In this document: positions 37,187 through 46,719 of the stretch, piece by piece | Layout: each line of letters starts with the position of its first letter | How positions within the stretch are numbered: the stretch's first letter is position 1 | Origin: CAWDAQ01 sp963800325 | Lineage (GTDB): Bacteria; Actinomycetota; Actinomycetes; Actinomycetales; Dermatophilaceae | Direction of reading: 5' to 3' | NCBI GenBank assembly: GCA_963800325.1 | Contig: CAWDAQ010000005.1 | Coordinates: 558,001 to 622,000 of the forward strand | DNA: 64,000 nt | Notes under the pieces: model-generated | Told to the model about the DNA's origin: nothing | Databases searched by the model: none | What the model saw: the letters and a program-made list of their open reading frames with translations, nothing else | Made by a program: the position numbers and the translations under genes

Positions 37187-37456
37187 TCAGGCGCTCATCG
37201 CGGAAGCGTCGACGGCCTCGGCGACGATGGTCACGCGGTCGTGGTCCACGGAGAGGAAGCCGCTGTCGATGTTCGCCGTCTGCCTCCCGCCCCCGGTGTG
37301 GATGGCGACGTCGCCGGAGACGAGCACCCCGAGCAGCGGGCTGTGCCCGGGCATGATCCCGAGGTCCCCGTCGATCGACCGGGCGGTCACCATGCTCGCC
37401 TCGCCCTCCCAGACCTTCCGGTCGGCGGCGACGAGCTCGACTGTCAGCTGGCTCAC
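37187..37456 (-). CDS. atpC: F1 ATP synthase epsilon subunit
   Basis: 89 aa, the beta-sandwich part of epsilon (SQLTVELVAADRKVWEGEA...GIMPGHSPLLG...VTIVAEAVD). The C-terminal inhibitory helices typical of longer epsilons are short or absent. GTG 37456 is chosen because AGGA lies five bases upstream and it matches the family start; a longer frame lacks this. It is separated from atpD by a permease gene and by a hairpin, so it may depend partly on its own promoter (TAGACT, 37538-37543). Confidence 0.92.
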   Translation of the reverse strand: MSQLTVELVAADRKVWEGEASMVTARSIDGDLGIMPGHSPLLGVLVSGDVAIHTGGGRQTANIDSGFLSVDHDRVTIVAEAVDASAMSA

Positions 37457-37537
37457 GGTGTCCTCACGGGGTCTCGGGGCTGGTGGGCGAGGGTGTGCCG
37501 GTCTCGGGAGCCTCACGGCTGCAGGCCGACCGCCCCC

Positions 37538-37543
37538 AGTCTA
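37538..37543 (-). promoter_or_regulatory. Possible -10 (TAGACT) for atpC
   Basis: TAGACT on the minus strand, 81 bases before the atpC start; the -35 region is weak. Listed because atpC is cut off from atpD by another gene and a hairpin. Confidence 0.3.
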
Positions 37544-37599
37544 CCGGTCCGGCGTCGCCGGGCCGTCGCAGGGGAGGGCGCGGCCGGCGCGCCCTCGGC

Positions 37600-38919
37600 T
37601 CAGCGGCGGGAGCGGGTCAGGTCCTCGTCGACGTCCCGCTCGGGGTCCTCCACCGCGCCCGTGGCCCGGTTGAGCGCCCGCATGCCGTGGTAGGTCACCA
37701 GCGCGGCGCCGGTGCCGAGCGCGATGCCGGCGAACTGGAGGTCCCCGGCCTGCCACGTGAAGTTCGCGATCCCGATGACGAGCGCGACCGCGGCGGTCGT
37801 CAGGTTGATCGGGTTGCCGAAGTCGACCCGGTTCTGCACCCAGATCCGGACCCCGAGCAGGCCGATGAGACCGTAGAGGACGGTCGCGGCCCCGCCGAGG
37901 ACGCCGGCCGGGACGGTGGCGACGGCGGCCCCGAACTTCGGCGAGAAGCTGAGCAGGAACGCGGTCGCCGCGGCCACCCAGTACGCCGCGGTCGAGTAGA
38001 CCCGGGTCGCGGCCATGACGCCGATGTTCTCCGCGTACGTCGTCGTCCCCGAGCCACCGCCGAAACCGGCGAGGGTCGTCGCGAGGCCGTCGGCCGTGAG
38101 CGCCCGCCCGATGACGGGGTCCAGGTCGCGACCGGTCATGAGGGCGACGGACTTCACGTGGCCGATGTTCTCCGCGACGAGGACGAGGACGACCGGGACG
38201 AACAGGCCGGCGAGGGAGAGGTGGAACTCGGGGGCGGTGAAGTGCGGCAGGCCGACCCAGCGGGCGCGCTCGACCTCGGTGAAGTCGACCTCCCCGCGGG
38301 CCAGGGCCACGACGTAGCCGACGAGGACCCCGAGCAGGATCGAGAGCCGCCCGGGCATCCCGCGGGCGACGACGGTGACGACGGCGATGGTCACGAGTGT
38401 CGCGAGCGCCGTCACCGGCGCGTCGGTGAAGTTCTGCTTCGCCGTCGGGGCGAGGTTGAGACCGATGAGCGCGACGATCGTCCCGGTGACGACCGGGGGG
38501 AGCAGCGCGTGCACCCACCGGTCCCCCGCGACCTGGACGGCCACGCCGGCGAGGGCGAGCGCGATGCCGGTCATCGCGACCCCGCCCACGGCCGCGGCCA
38601 TGCCGTGGCTGGACGTGGCGGCCTGGATCGGCGCGATGAACGCGAAGGAGGACCCGAGGTAGCTCGGTACCCGCCCGGCGGTGAGCAGGAGGAAGAGCAT
38701 CGTGCCGATCCCGGAGAAGAACAGCGTCGTCGCCGGCGGGAACCCGGTGATGAGCGGGACGAGGAAGGTCGCCCCGAACATCGCGACGACGTGCTGGGCC
38801 CCGATCCCCGCCGTCCGGGGCCAGCTCAGGCGCTCGTCGGGGGCGACGACCTCGCCACTCCGGATGGTCCGGCCGTCGCCGTGGAGGCGCCACGACAGGC
38901 CGAGGGGGTGCTCGCTCAT
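37600..38919 (-). CDS. Uracil/xanthine permease inserted between atpD and atpC
   Basis: 439 aa NCS2 (nucleobase-cation symporter) transporter with about 12-14 membrane segments. Recognisable features: QHVVAMFGATFLVPLITG near the start, the substrate-site helix VVLVLVAENIGHVKSV, GFGGGSGTTTYAENIGV and NPINLTT near the end. Substrate is probably uracil by family. Same strand as, and between, atpD and atpC, which is unusual; the hairpin after atpD lies 44 bases before its ATG. The ribosome site is GGAGAGAG, about ten bases upstream. Confidence 0.9.
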   Translation of the reverse strand: MSEHPLGLSWRLHGDGRTIRSGEVVAPDERLSWPRTAGIGAQHVVAMFGATFLVPLITGFPPATTLFFSGIGTMLFLLLTAGRVPSYLGSSFAFIAPIQAATSSHGMAAAVGGVAMTGIALALAGVAVQVAGDRWVHALLPPVVTGTIVALIGLNLAPTAKQNFTDAPVTALATLVTIAVVTVVARGMPGRLSILLGVLVGYVVALARGEVDFTEVERARWVGLPHFTAPEFHLSLAGLFVPVVLVLVAENIGHVKSVALMTGRDLDPVIGRALTADGLATTLAGFGGGSGTTTYAENIGVMAATRVYSTAAYWVAAATAFLLSFSPKFGAAVATVPAGVLGGAATVLYGLIGLLGVRIWVQNRVDFGNPINLTTAAVALVIGIANFTWQAGDLQFAGIALGTGAALVTYHGMRALNRATGAVEDPERDVDEDLTRSRR

Positions 38920-38962
38920 GCGGGTGGTCTCTCTCCGGTCGGTGTCGGCGCCCGAGTATGCC

Positions 38963-38996
38963 GCAGGGCCGGCCCCCCCGAGGGGACCGGCCCTGC
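38963..38996 (-). terminator. Hairpin after atpD
   Basis: GCAGGGCCGG and CCGGCCCTGC form a perfect 10-bp stem, with an inner C-run/GGGG pairing. It lies 35 bases after the atpD stop on the minus strand and could terminate or attenuate transcription into the permease and atpC. Confidence 0.65.
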
Positions 38997-39030
38997 CGGT
39001 GGGGGCGGCTCGGCGCCGACCCGGTGGTGC

Positions 39031-40488
<1,458 letters not shown>

Positions 40489-40507
40489 GGGTGGTGTCCT
40501 CTACCTT

Positions 40508-41410
40508 CTACTTCGCCTCGGCGAGGGCGGTGGCACCGCCGACGATCTCGCTGATCTCCTGGGTGATCTCGGCCTGGCGGGCCTGGTTCGCCAGCCGGGT
40601 GTACTTCTTGATGAGCTCCTCGGCGTTGTCCGTCGCCGACTTCATCGCTCGCTGCCGCGAGGCGAGCTCGGAGGCGGCCGCCTGCAGGAGGCAGTTGAAC
40701 AGCCGTGCGGTGACGTAGCGCGGGAGCAGCGTGTCGAGCACCTCCTCGGCGCTCGGCTCGAACTCGTACAGCGGGAGCAGGTCGTCCGGGGCCGGGGCCT
40801 CCTCGCCCTCGACGACCTCGAGCGGAAGCAGCCGGATGACCTCCGGCTCCTGGGTGACCAGGTTGACGAACCGGGTGAAGACGACGTGGACCTCGTCGAC
40901 GCCCCCCTCGCTCTCGGTGTCGCGGGTGAAGTCGTCGACGATGCGCTGCCCGATCTCCCGGGCCGCGTCGAACGTCGGCTTCTCGGTGAAGCCGGTCCAG
41001 TCGGCGGCGTACTCCCGGGAGCGGAAGCGGTAGTACGCCACCCCCTTGCGCCCGATGAGGTAGGGGACGGCCTCCTTGCCCTCCTCGCGCAGCCGCTCGA
41101 TCAGGCGCTCGCTCTCCTTGAGCACTGACGAGGAGTAGGCGCCGGCAAGCCCGCGGTCGCTGGTCATGATGACGACCGCCGCACGGCTGACCTGCTCGTG
41201 CTCGCTGGTCAGTGGGTGGTCGACGTCGGAGAACGTCGCCACCGCCGAGACCGCGCGGGTCAGCGCCCGGGCGTAGGGGCTGGACTCGCGGACCGCCTGC
41301 TGGGCCTTGACCACCCGGGAGGCCGCCATGAGCTCCATGGCGCGGGTGATCTTCTTCGTCGAGCTGACGGCGCGGATGCGCTGCCGGTACTCCCGGATCT
41401 GCGCTCCCAT
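40508..41410 (-). CDS. atpG: F1 ATP synthase gamma subunit
   Basis: 300 aa rotor shaft. N-terminal MGAQIREYRQRIRAVSSTKKITRAMELM and C-terminal RQAEITQEISEIVGGATAL coiled-coil ends are characteristic. An acidic, probably loop segment (around 195-215) interrupts the middle. Within the normal order atpA-atpG-atpD. Confidence 0.96.
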   Translation of the reverse strand: MGAQIREYRQRIRAVSSTKKITRAMELMAASRVVKAQQAVRESSPYARALTRAVSAVATFSDVDHPLTSEHEQVSRAAVVIMTSDRGLAGAYSSSVLKESERLIERLREEGKEAVPYLIGRKGVAYYRFRSREYAADWTGFTEKPTFDAAREIGQRIVDDFTRDTESEGGVDEVHVVFTRFVNLVTQEPEVIRLLPLEVVEGEEAPAPDDLLPLYEFEPSAEEVLDTLLPRYVTARLFNCLLQAAASELASRQRAMKSATDNAEELIKKYTRLANQARQAEITQEISEIVGGATALAEAK

Positions 41411-41455
41411 GTGGTTCCGCCTCTCTGTGGGGTCTGGGACGGGGGGCCGGGCAGG

Positions 41456-43090
41456 TCAGCGCTTCTGGCGCACGATCTGCTCCTGCTCCGACTCCTCCTC
41501 GCGGGCCTCGACATCCTCCTCCGAGGCGGGGAGGGAGTCCTCGCCCGAGGGGTCGAACTGCTTCTTGAACGACTCCATCGCCTCGGTGAGCGAGGACTCG
41601 GTGTCGTCGCCGAACTTGCCCGTCTCCCGGATCGTGTCGAGGATGCCGGACTTCTCCCGGCGCAGGTACTCGAGGAACTCCGACTCGAACCGGGCGATGT
41701 CGTCGACCGGCACGTCGTCGAGCCTGCCCGTCGTGCCGGACCAGATCGAGACGACCTGCTCCTCGACGGGGAACGGGTGGGCCTGGCGCTGCTTGAGCAG
41801 CTCGACGAGCCGTCCACCGCGGGCGAGCTGGGCGCGCGAGGCCGGGTCGAGGTCGGAGGCGAACATCGCGAACGCCTCGAGGGTGCGGTACTGGGCCAGG
41901 TCGAGCTTGAGCCGCCCGGAGACCTGCTTCATCGCCTTGATCTGCGCGTCGCCGCCGACCCGGGAGACCGAGACGCCGACGTCGATCGCCGGCCGGACGC
42001 CCGAGTTGAACAGGTCGGCCTGGAGGTAGATCTGGCCGTCGGTGATCGAGATGACGTTGGTGGGGATGTACGCCGAGACGTCGCCGGCCTTGGTCTCGAT
42101 GAGCGGCAGACCGGTCATCGAGCCCGCGCCGAGGTCGTCGGACAGCTTGGCGCAGCGCTCGAGCAGGCGGCTGTGGAGGTAGAACACGTCGCCGGGGTAG
42201 GCCTCGCGGCCCGGCGGGCGGCGCAGCAGCAGCGACACGGCGCGGTAGGCCTCGGCCTGCTTGGACAGGTCGTCGAAGACGATGAGCACGTGCCGGCCGT
42301 CGTACATCCAGTGCTGGCCGATGGCCGACCCGGTGTACGGAGCAAGGTACTTGAAGCCCGCGGAGTCGGAGGCGGGGGCGGCGACGATGGTCGTGTACTC
42401 CATCGCGCCCGCCTCCTCGAGGGTGTCCTTGACCGAGGCGATGGTCGAGCCCTTCTGACCGATGGCGACGTAGATGCACCGGACCTGCTTGCTCGGGTCG
42501 CCGCTCTCCCAGAACTCACGCTGGTTGATGATCGTGTCGATCGCGACGGTGGACTTGCCGGTCTGCCGGTCGCCGATGATCAGCTGGCGCTGACCGCGGC
42601 CGATCGGGGTCATCGCGTCGACGGCCTTCAGGCCGGTCTGGAGCGGCTCGTGGACCGACTTGCGCTGCACGACCGAGGGGGCCTGGAGCTCGAGGGCGCG
42701 GCGGGCGGTGGTCTCGACGTCGCCGAGGCCGTCGATGGGCTGTCCGAGCGGGTTGACCACCCGCCCGAGGTAGCCGTCACCGACCGCGACGGAGAGGACC
42801 TCGCCGGTGCGCTTGACGTTCTGGCCCTCCTCGATCCCCTCGTAGTTCCCGAGGACCACGACGCCGATCTCGTGCACGTCGAGGTTGAGGGCGAGCCCCA
42901 GCGTGCCGTCCTCGAACTCGAGCAGCTCGTTGGTCATCGCCGACGGCAGGCCCTCGACGTGGGCGATGCCGTCCCCGGCGTCCACGACGCGGCCGACCTC
43001 CTCGCGGGAGGCCCGGCCGGGCTCGTAGGACCGGACGTAGGTGTCCAGTGCGTCCCGGATCTCCTCCGGACGGATCGAAAGCTCCGTCAT
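41456..43090 (-). CDS. atpA: F1 ATP synthase alpha subunit
   Basis: 544 aa with Walker A GDRQTGKSTVA, the IDTIINQ and GRDVLIVFDDLSKQA-type region, and VGGDAQIKAMKQVSGRLKLDLAQYRTLE split over the C-terminal half. A charged tail of about 35 residues (DPSGEDSLPASEEDVEAREEE) extends the normal end, as in other actinobacteria. A GC hairpin lies between atpH and this gene. Confidence 0.97.
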   Translation of the reverse strand: MTELSIRPEEIRDALDTYVRSYEPGRASREEVGRVVDAGDGIAHVEGLPSAMTNELLEFEDGTLGLALNLDVHEIGVVVLGNYEGIEEGQNVKRTGEVLSVAVGDGYLGRVVNPLGQPIDGLGDVETTARRALELQAPSVVQRKSVHEPLQTGLKAVDAMTPIGRGQRQLIIGDRQTGKSTVAIDTIINQREFWESGDPSKQVRCIYVAIGQKGSTIASVKDTLEEAGAMEYTTIVAAPASDSAGFKYLAPYTGSAIGQHWMYDGRHVLIVFDDLSKQAEAYRAVSLLLRRPPGREAYPGDVFYLHSRLLERCAKLSDDLGAGSMTGLPLIETKAGDVSAYIPTNVISITDGQIYLQADLFNSGVRPAIDVGVSVSRVGGDAQIKAMKQVSGRLKLDLAQYRTLEAFAMFASDLDPASRAQLARGGRLVELLKQRQAHPFPVEEQVVSIWSGTTGRLDDVPVDDIARFESEFLEYLRREKSGILDTIRETGKFGDDTESSLTEAMESFKKQFDPSGEDSLPASEEDVEAREEESEQEQIVRQKR

Positions 43091-43169
43091 GTGTCTTCTC
43101 TCCTCGGTTGCGGTCCCGCTGGCGGGGGCCGGCTCTGCGGTTCGGTGGTGCTGTGCGGTTGTCGGCGGA

Positions 43170-43190
43170 CCGGGGGCGCGGCGCCCCCGG
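43170..43190 (-). other. Intercistronic hairpin between atpH and atpA
   Basis: CCGGGGGCGC-G-GCGCCCCCGG is a perfect inverted repeat; a stem of about 8 bp with loop GCGGC is realistic. It lies just after the atpH stop inside the 105-bp atpH-atpA gap and may protect the mRNA end or tune subunit ratio. Confidence 0.65.
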
Positions 43191-43195
43191 GCCGG

Positions 43196-44008
43196 CTAGC
43201 GCGCGAAGTGGCGCCGGACGTCCTCGATGCGGCGGGCGACGGTGCCGTCGATGACCTCGTCGCCGACGCGGACCCGCAGGCCCCCGACGACGGCGGGGTC
43301 GACGACGACCTGGAGCTGGACAGCGTGGGAGTAGATCTCCGCGAGGGCGTGCTCGAGCCGCTCGCGGGCCTGCGGCCCGAGCGGGACGGCGGTCGTGACG
43401 ACCGCGGTGAGCCGTTCGCGACGGTCCGCCGCCAGCCCGAGGTACTCCTCGACCGTCCGGTCGAACCGGCGCCCGCGAGGGGCGAGCACGGCCTGCCGGG
43501 CGAGGCGGACCGTCTCGGGGGCGGCCTTGCCCTCGAGCAGGGTGCGCACGAGCTCGTCCTTGGCCCGCCGGTCGCCGTACCGGTTGGTCACCGCGTCCCG
43601 CAGCCGGGTGTTGCCGGCGACGGTGCGCTCGAACCGGAAGAGCTCGTCCTCGAGGTCCTCGAGCCGCCCCCCGGACTCGGCGGACGCGAGCAGCGCCTCG
43701 ACCCCGAGGACCTCGACGGTGTCGCCGAGGTCCCGCTCACCGGCCCAGCGCTGCGCCGCGAGCTCGCCGAGCACGGCGGTCGCGTGGTCACCGACCCTGC
43801 CCTGGAAGATCGTCGTCGCGAGGCCGCGCTTGGCCTCGGCCTCGCGCGAGGGATCGCCGAGCGCCCGGCGCAGCGTCGGGTTGGCGTCGATCGCGGCGGC
43901 GGCGCCGAACAGGTCCTCGGCGAGGGCGGCCGCGTCCGCCCCGGAGCCCAGGGCCTCCTCGAGCGCCTTCGCCCCGGCCTTCGCGGCACCGCGGGAGGAG
44001 CCCTGCAT
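43196..44008 (-). CDS. atpH: F1 ATP synthase delta subunit
   Basis: 270 aa peripheral-stalk subunit, with an N-terminal helical domain (about 15-110) and C-terminal signature DEVIDGTVARRIEDVRRHFAR. The start shares bases with the atpF stop (TGATG), so translation is coupled. It is a stand-alone delta, not the b-delta fusion known from mycobacteria, because atpF is a separate full-length gene. Confidence 0.95.
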   Translation of the reverse strand: MQGSSRGAAKAGAKALEEALGSGADAAALAEDLFGAAAAIDANPTLRRALGDPSREAEAKRGLATTIFQGRVGDHATAVLGELAAQRWAGERDLGDTVEVLGVEALLASAESGGRLEDLEDELFRFERTVAGNTRLRDAVTNRYGDRRAKDELVRTLLEGKAAPETVRLARQAVLAPRGRRFDRTVEEYLGLAADRRERLTAVVTTAVPLGPQARERLEHALAEIYSHAVQLQVVVDPAVVGGLRVRVGDEVIDGTVARRIEDVRRHFAR

Positions 44009-44598
44009 CAGGACTCCTGCCCGGTGTCGCTCGCGCCCACCTTCTCGGGACGGACCTGTCCGGACTCGAGGTCGGCGAGGAAGCGCTCGACGATGCCGCT
44101 CTGGCGGGCCTCGTCCTCGAGCGACTCCCCGACGATGCGGCTGGCCAGGTCCGTGGAGAGCCGTCCGACCTCGGAGCGCAGCGAGAGCTCGGCCTGCTGC
44201 CGCTCGGCCTCGATCTGGCGGTGCGCGGCCTCGGTGATCCGGTTCGCCTCGGCCTGGGCCTGCTCGCGCATCTCGGCGATGATCTGCGTGCCCTGCTCGC
44301 GCGCGTCCTCGCGGATCCGCGAGGCCTCGGCCCGGGCCTCGTGCAGCTGCGACTCGTACTTCTCCTTGGCGGCCTCGGCCTCGGCCTGGGCCTTCTCCGC
44401 CTGCTCCATTCCACCCTCGATCGCGGCCCGGCGCTCGGAGTAGATCTGCTCGAGGTTGGGCACGACCTTGGACTGGAACACCCAGTAGAGGACACCGAAG
44501 GCGATGAGCCCGATGACGAGCTCTGCCGGGTGGGGGATGATCGGCAGCTGTCCGCCCCAGCCGTTGTCCTCAGCTGCTACTACGGATGCGAGGTTCAC
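44008..44598 (-). CDS. atpF: F0 ATP synthase subunit b
   Basis: 196 aa with one membrane helix (about 25-45), then a long coiled coil (about 50-160) with the Glu/Ala/Gln-rich repeat of b subunits. It anchors F1 to the membrane. The stop overlaps the atpH start. Confidence 0.95.
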   Translation of the reverse strand: MNLASVVAAEDNGWGGQLPIIPHPAELVIGLIAFGVLYWVFQSKVVPNLEQIYSERRAAIEGGMEQAEKAQAEAEAAKEKYESQLHEARAEASRIREDAREQGTQIIAEMREQAQAEANRITEAAHRQIEAERQQAELSLRSEVGRLSTDLASRIVGESLEDEARQSGIVERFLADLESGQVRPEKVGASDTGQES

Positions 44599-44649
44599 GT
44601 CGCTTCCTTACTGTCCGGTGGGAGGGGTCCTGGTGGGGATGGCCCGGGA

Positions 44650-44853
44650 CTAGAAGACGAACGCGAAGACGAGACCCAGCAGCGCGAGCGCCTCGGCGAG
44701 CGCGAACCCGGTGAACGCGATCGTCTGGAGCATGCCGCGCGCCTCGGGCTGGCGGGCGACACCGTTGATGTAGGCCGCGAAGATCAGGCCGATCCCGATC
44801 CCGGGGCCGATCGCGGCGAGGCCGTAGCCGAGGAAGGTGATGTTGCCGGTCAT
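44650..44853 (-). CDS. atpE: F0 ATP synthase subunit c
   Basis: 67 aa ring subunit with two membrane helices. The polar loop is ARQPEARG and the proton-carrying Glu lies in FALAEALALLGL. ATG 44853 is chosen over an upstream in-frame start because AAAGGAAA lies six bases before it. It is preceded by a G-rich 132-bp gap. Confidence 0.95.
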   Translation of the reverse strand: MTGNITFLGYGLAAIGPGIGIGLIFAAYINGVARQPEARGMLQTIAFTGFALAEALALLGLVFAFVF

Positions 44854-44903
44854 GTCACTGTTTCCTTTCGGTGGCACTCCGGGCGGGTACCCGGGTGTCG
44901 TGC

Positions 44904-44944
44904 GGGGGTCTTCTCGGGGGGCTGTGGGGGTCTGGTCGGGGGGG
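44904..44944 (+). other. Strong G-quadruplex motif in the atpB-atpE gap
   Basis: On the plus strand four G-runs (5, 6, 5 and 7 Gs) are separated by loops of 7, 4 and 7 bases; two more G-runs follow at 44954-44957 and 44965-44969. The genes are on the minus strand, so the G-rich strand is the transcription template. Confidence 0.8.
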
Positions 44945-44985
44945 CAGGTCGACGGGGTCTGGTCGGGGGCTCCGGTGCTCGGCGG

Positions 44986-45810
44986 TCAGTGTTCGTCAGC
45001 GACCGCCCCGGCGATGTAGAGCGCCGCGAGGAGGGTGAAGACGAAGGCCTGGAGGAACTCGATGAGGATCTCGAAGAACGTCATGAGGATCGTCATGAGG
45101 AACGAGATGACCCCGGCGCCGGCGAAGGCGATGTTGCCGGTCTCCAGCAGCAGGTACTCCCCGCCGAGGGTGAACACGAGCAGCAGCAGGTGGCCGGCGA
45201 ACATGTTGCCGAAGATTCGCAGCGCGAGCGTGACCGGCCTCGTCACGAAGTACGTGAAGACCTCGAGGACGAACATGATGGGGACGATCCAGCCCGGCAG
45301 GCCGGGCGGCACCATCGACTTCAGCCACCCGATGAAGCCGCCCTTCCGACGGATCCCGACGACGTGGTAGACGACGTAGACCACGAGGGTCAGCACGATC
45401 GGGTAGGCGATCCGGCTCAGCGTCGGGAACTGGATGAACGGGATGACCCCGAACAGGTTGTTGACGAGGATCAGCGTGAAGAGCGTGAACAGCAGCGGCA
45501 CGAAGGGCTTGAAGTCCTTGCTGCCGATGACGTCGCGGCCGATCGTGTTCCGGACGAAGTTGTAGAGGGACTCGACCATCCACTGCCGCCGGGTCGGCAC
45601 GACGGAGAGCTTGCCCGTCACGGAGACGAAGAACCAGGCGAGGAACCCGGCCGAGAGCAGGATGACCAGCGCGGACCGGGTCAGTGCCCAGGCGCTGTCC
45701 CCGCCGACGAGCGGCTGCCAGAAGTTCTCGATCCCGGGCGGGTTGAACTCCGCCGGCACGGACGAGGCCGCGCCCGCGGCCAGGTGTCCTGCCATCACGT
45801 TCAGGCTCAC
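44986..45810 (-). CDS. atpB: F0 ATP synthase subunit a
   Basis: 274 aa, five to six membrane helices. The essential Arg is in LALRIFGNMFAGH, and the C-terminal FxILIEFLQAFVFTLLAALYI is characteristic. GTG start with GAGGAGAGG upstream. The GTG overlaps the TGA of a preceding 63-codon frame by GTGA. Confidence 0.96.
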   Translation of the reverse strand: MSLNVMAGHLAAGAASSVPAEFNPPGIENFWQPLVGGDSAWALTRSALVILLSAGFLAWFFVSVTGKLSVVPTRRQWMVESLYNFVRNTIGRDVIGSKDFKPFVPLLFTLFTLILVNNLFGVIPFIQFPTLSRIAYPIVLTLVVYVVYHVVGIRRKGGFIGWLKSMVPPGLPGWIVPIMFVLEVFTYFVTRPVTLALRIFGNMFAGHLLLLVFTLGGEYLLLETGNIAFAGAGVISFLMTILMTFFEILIEFLQAFVFTLLAALYIAGAVADEH

Positions 45811-45998
45811 AGCCTCTCCTCGGTCGGTCGTGTCGCGGACTCCTCCGCGTGGATCCTCGTGGTGGGCACCGCGATCCGCGACCTCGGCACCAGCCGCCTC
45901 GGGTCCCCGGTTACGCTACCGGACGCCCGGCGGTCGGGGCGAGGCGTGCCGCGCCCGCCCCTGACGTGGGCCACTGCGCCCCTGATCGCGTCCCTCAT
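45807..45998 (-). CDS. Possible 63-aa protein coupled to both atpI and atpB
   Basis: The frame starts with ATG overlapping the atpI stop (ATGA) and ends with TGA overlapping the atpB GTG (GTGA), so it exactly bridges the two genes. The product would be short, soluble and Arg-rich (start MRDAIRGAVAHVRGG). Third positions are about 90% G/C, like the real genes, but five of its Arg codons are AGG, which the neighbours avoid. No family recognised. It may be a real small protein or chance. Confidence 0.4.
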   Translation of the reverse strand: MRDAIRGAVAHVRGGRGTPRPDRRASGSVTGDPRRLVPRSRIAVPTTRIHAEESATRPTEERL

Positions 45999-46483
45999 CG
46001 CGGCTCCTCCGTCCCGGGACCGGCACCACCTCCGGGGGCGTCGGGGCCGGACGGCTCGTCGTAGACGAGGGTCCGGGCCCGGCGCCAGGCGAGCATCGCG
46101 AAGCCCTGCCACCCGAGCGCGGCGACGAGCAGCGTGACCGCGACGGCGGTGTCGTCGAGGCCGGGGATGCGGTCGGCGACGGCGATGACCAGCAGCAGCG
46201 CGATGACCTGCCCGAGGTAGACCGACAGCGCGGCGGCCATGAAGAGCATGGGGGCGGCGTCCCGGACGACGCGGGCCATGATCGCGAGGCCGGAGCTGAA
46301 GAAGGCGACCGCGACGAGCAGTCCGAGCGCCCCGGACGCGGCGCCGCCGAGGCCGCGGGTCAACCCGAGGACCAGCACGGTGGCCGCCCCGAGCGCCAGC
46401 GTCGGCGCGAAGGCCCCCCGCAGCATCACCGCGAAGGGCGCCCCCGCGCGCGGCGTCGGGCTCGGCATCGTCGTCGTCACCAT
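45995..46483 (-). CDS. atpI: ATP synthase protein I-like membrane protein
   Basis: 162 aa with about four membrane helices (from about residue 25 to 135) and a charged C-terminus. It stands where AtpI (Rv1303 in M. tuberculosis) is found, directly upstream of atpB, and probably helps c-ring assembly or cation supply. ATG 46483 is preceded by AGGA. It heads the atp operon. Confidence 0.88.
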   Translation of the reverse strand: MVTTTMPSPTPRAGAPFAVMLRGAFAPTLALGAATVLVLGLTRGLGGAASGALGLLVAVAFFSSGLAIMARVVRDAAPMLFMAAALSVYLGQVIALLLVIAVADRIPGLDDTAVAVTLLVAALGWQGFAMLAWRRARTLVYDEPSGPDAPGGGAGPGTEEPR

Positions 46484-46578
46484 CGTTCCTGCTCGTTCGG
46501 GGCGTCGTGCGGGGCGTCTCTCGAAGGGTACGCAGGTACCTGAGCGGGTCGGCGGGGGGCTCCCAGCCGCCGTCCAGA

Positions 46579-46602
46579 TGCTTGTGAAACCTATCACAAG
46601 CA
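46579..46602 (-). promoter_or_regulatory. CRP/GlxR-type operator upstream of the atp operon
   Basis: TGCTTGTGA-N6-TCACAAGCA, perfect 9-base arms, contains TGTGA-N6-TCACA, the CRP-family consensus. It lies 96 bases upstream of atpI. One possible -35/-10 pair (TTCAGG/TAGGTT) overlaps it, which would mean repression; another (TACCCT at 46525-46530) would place it about 72 bases upstream of the start, consistent with activation. Confidence 0.7.
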
Positions 46603-46719
46603 CTTCGCGGGCCTGAAGCAGCGACCCCTACCGTCTCATCCCGCCCGCGCCCCCCGGTGCGGCACGCCCGCGACGCGCCGCAGGACGGCCCTTGTCGGGG
46701 TGCCGGGAGGTCCTCGGGC

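Noticed and set aside
43196..44598. b-delta fusion subunit as in mycobacterial ATP synthase
   Set aside because: atpF and atpH are separate full-length genes here with overlapping stop and start codons.
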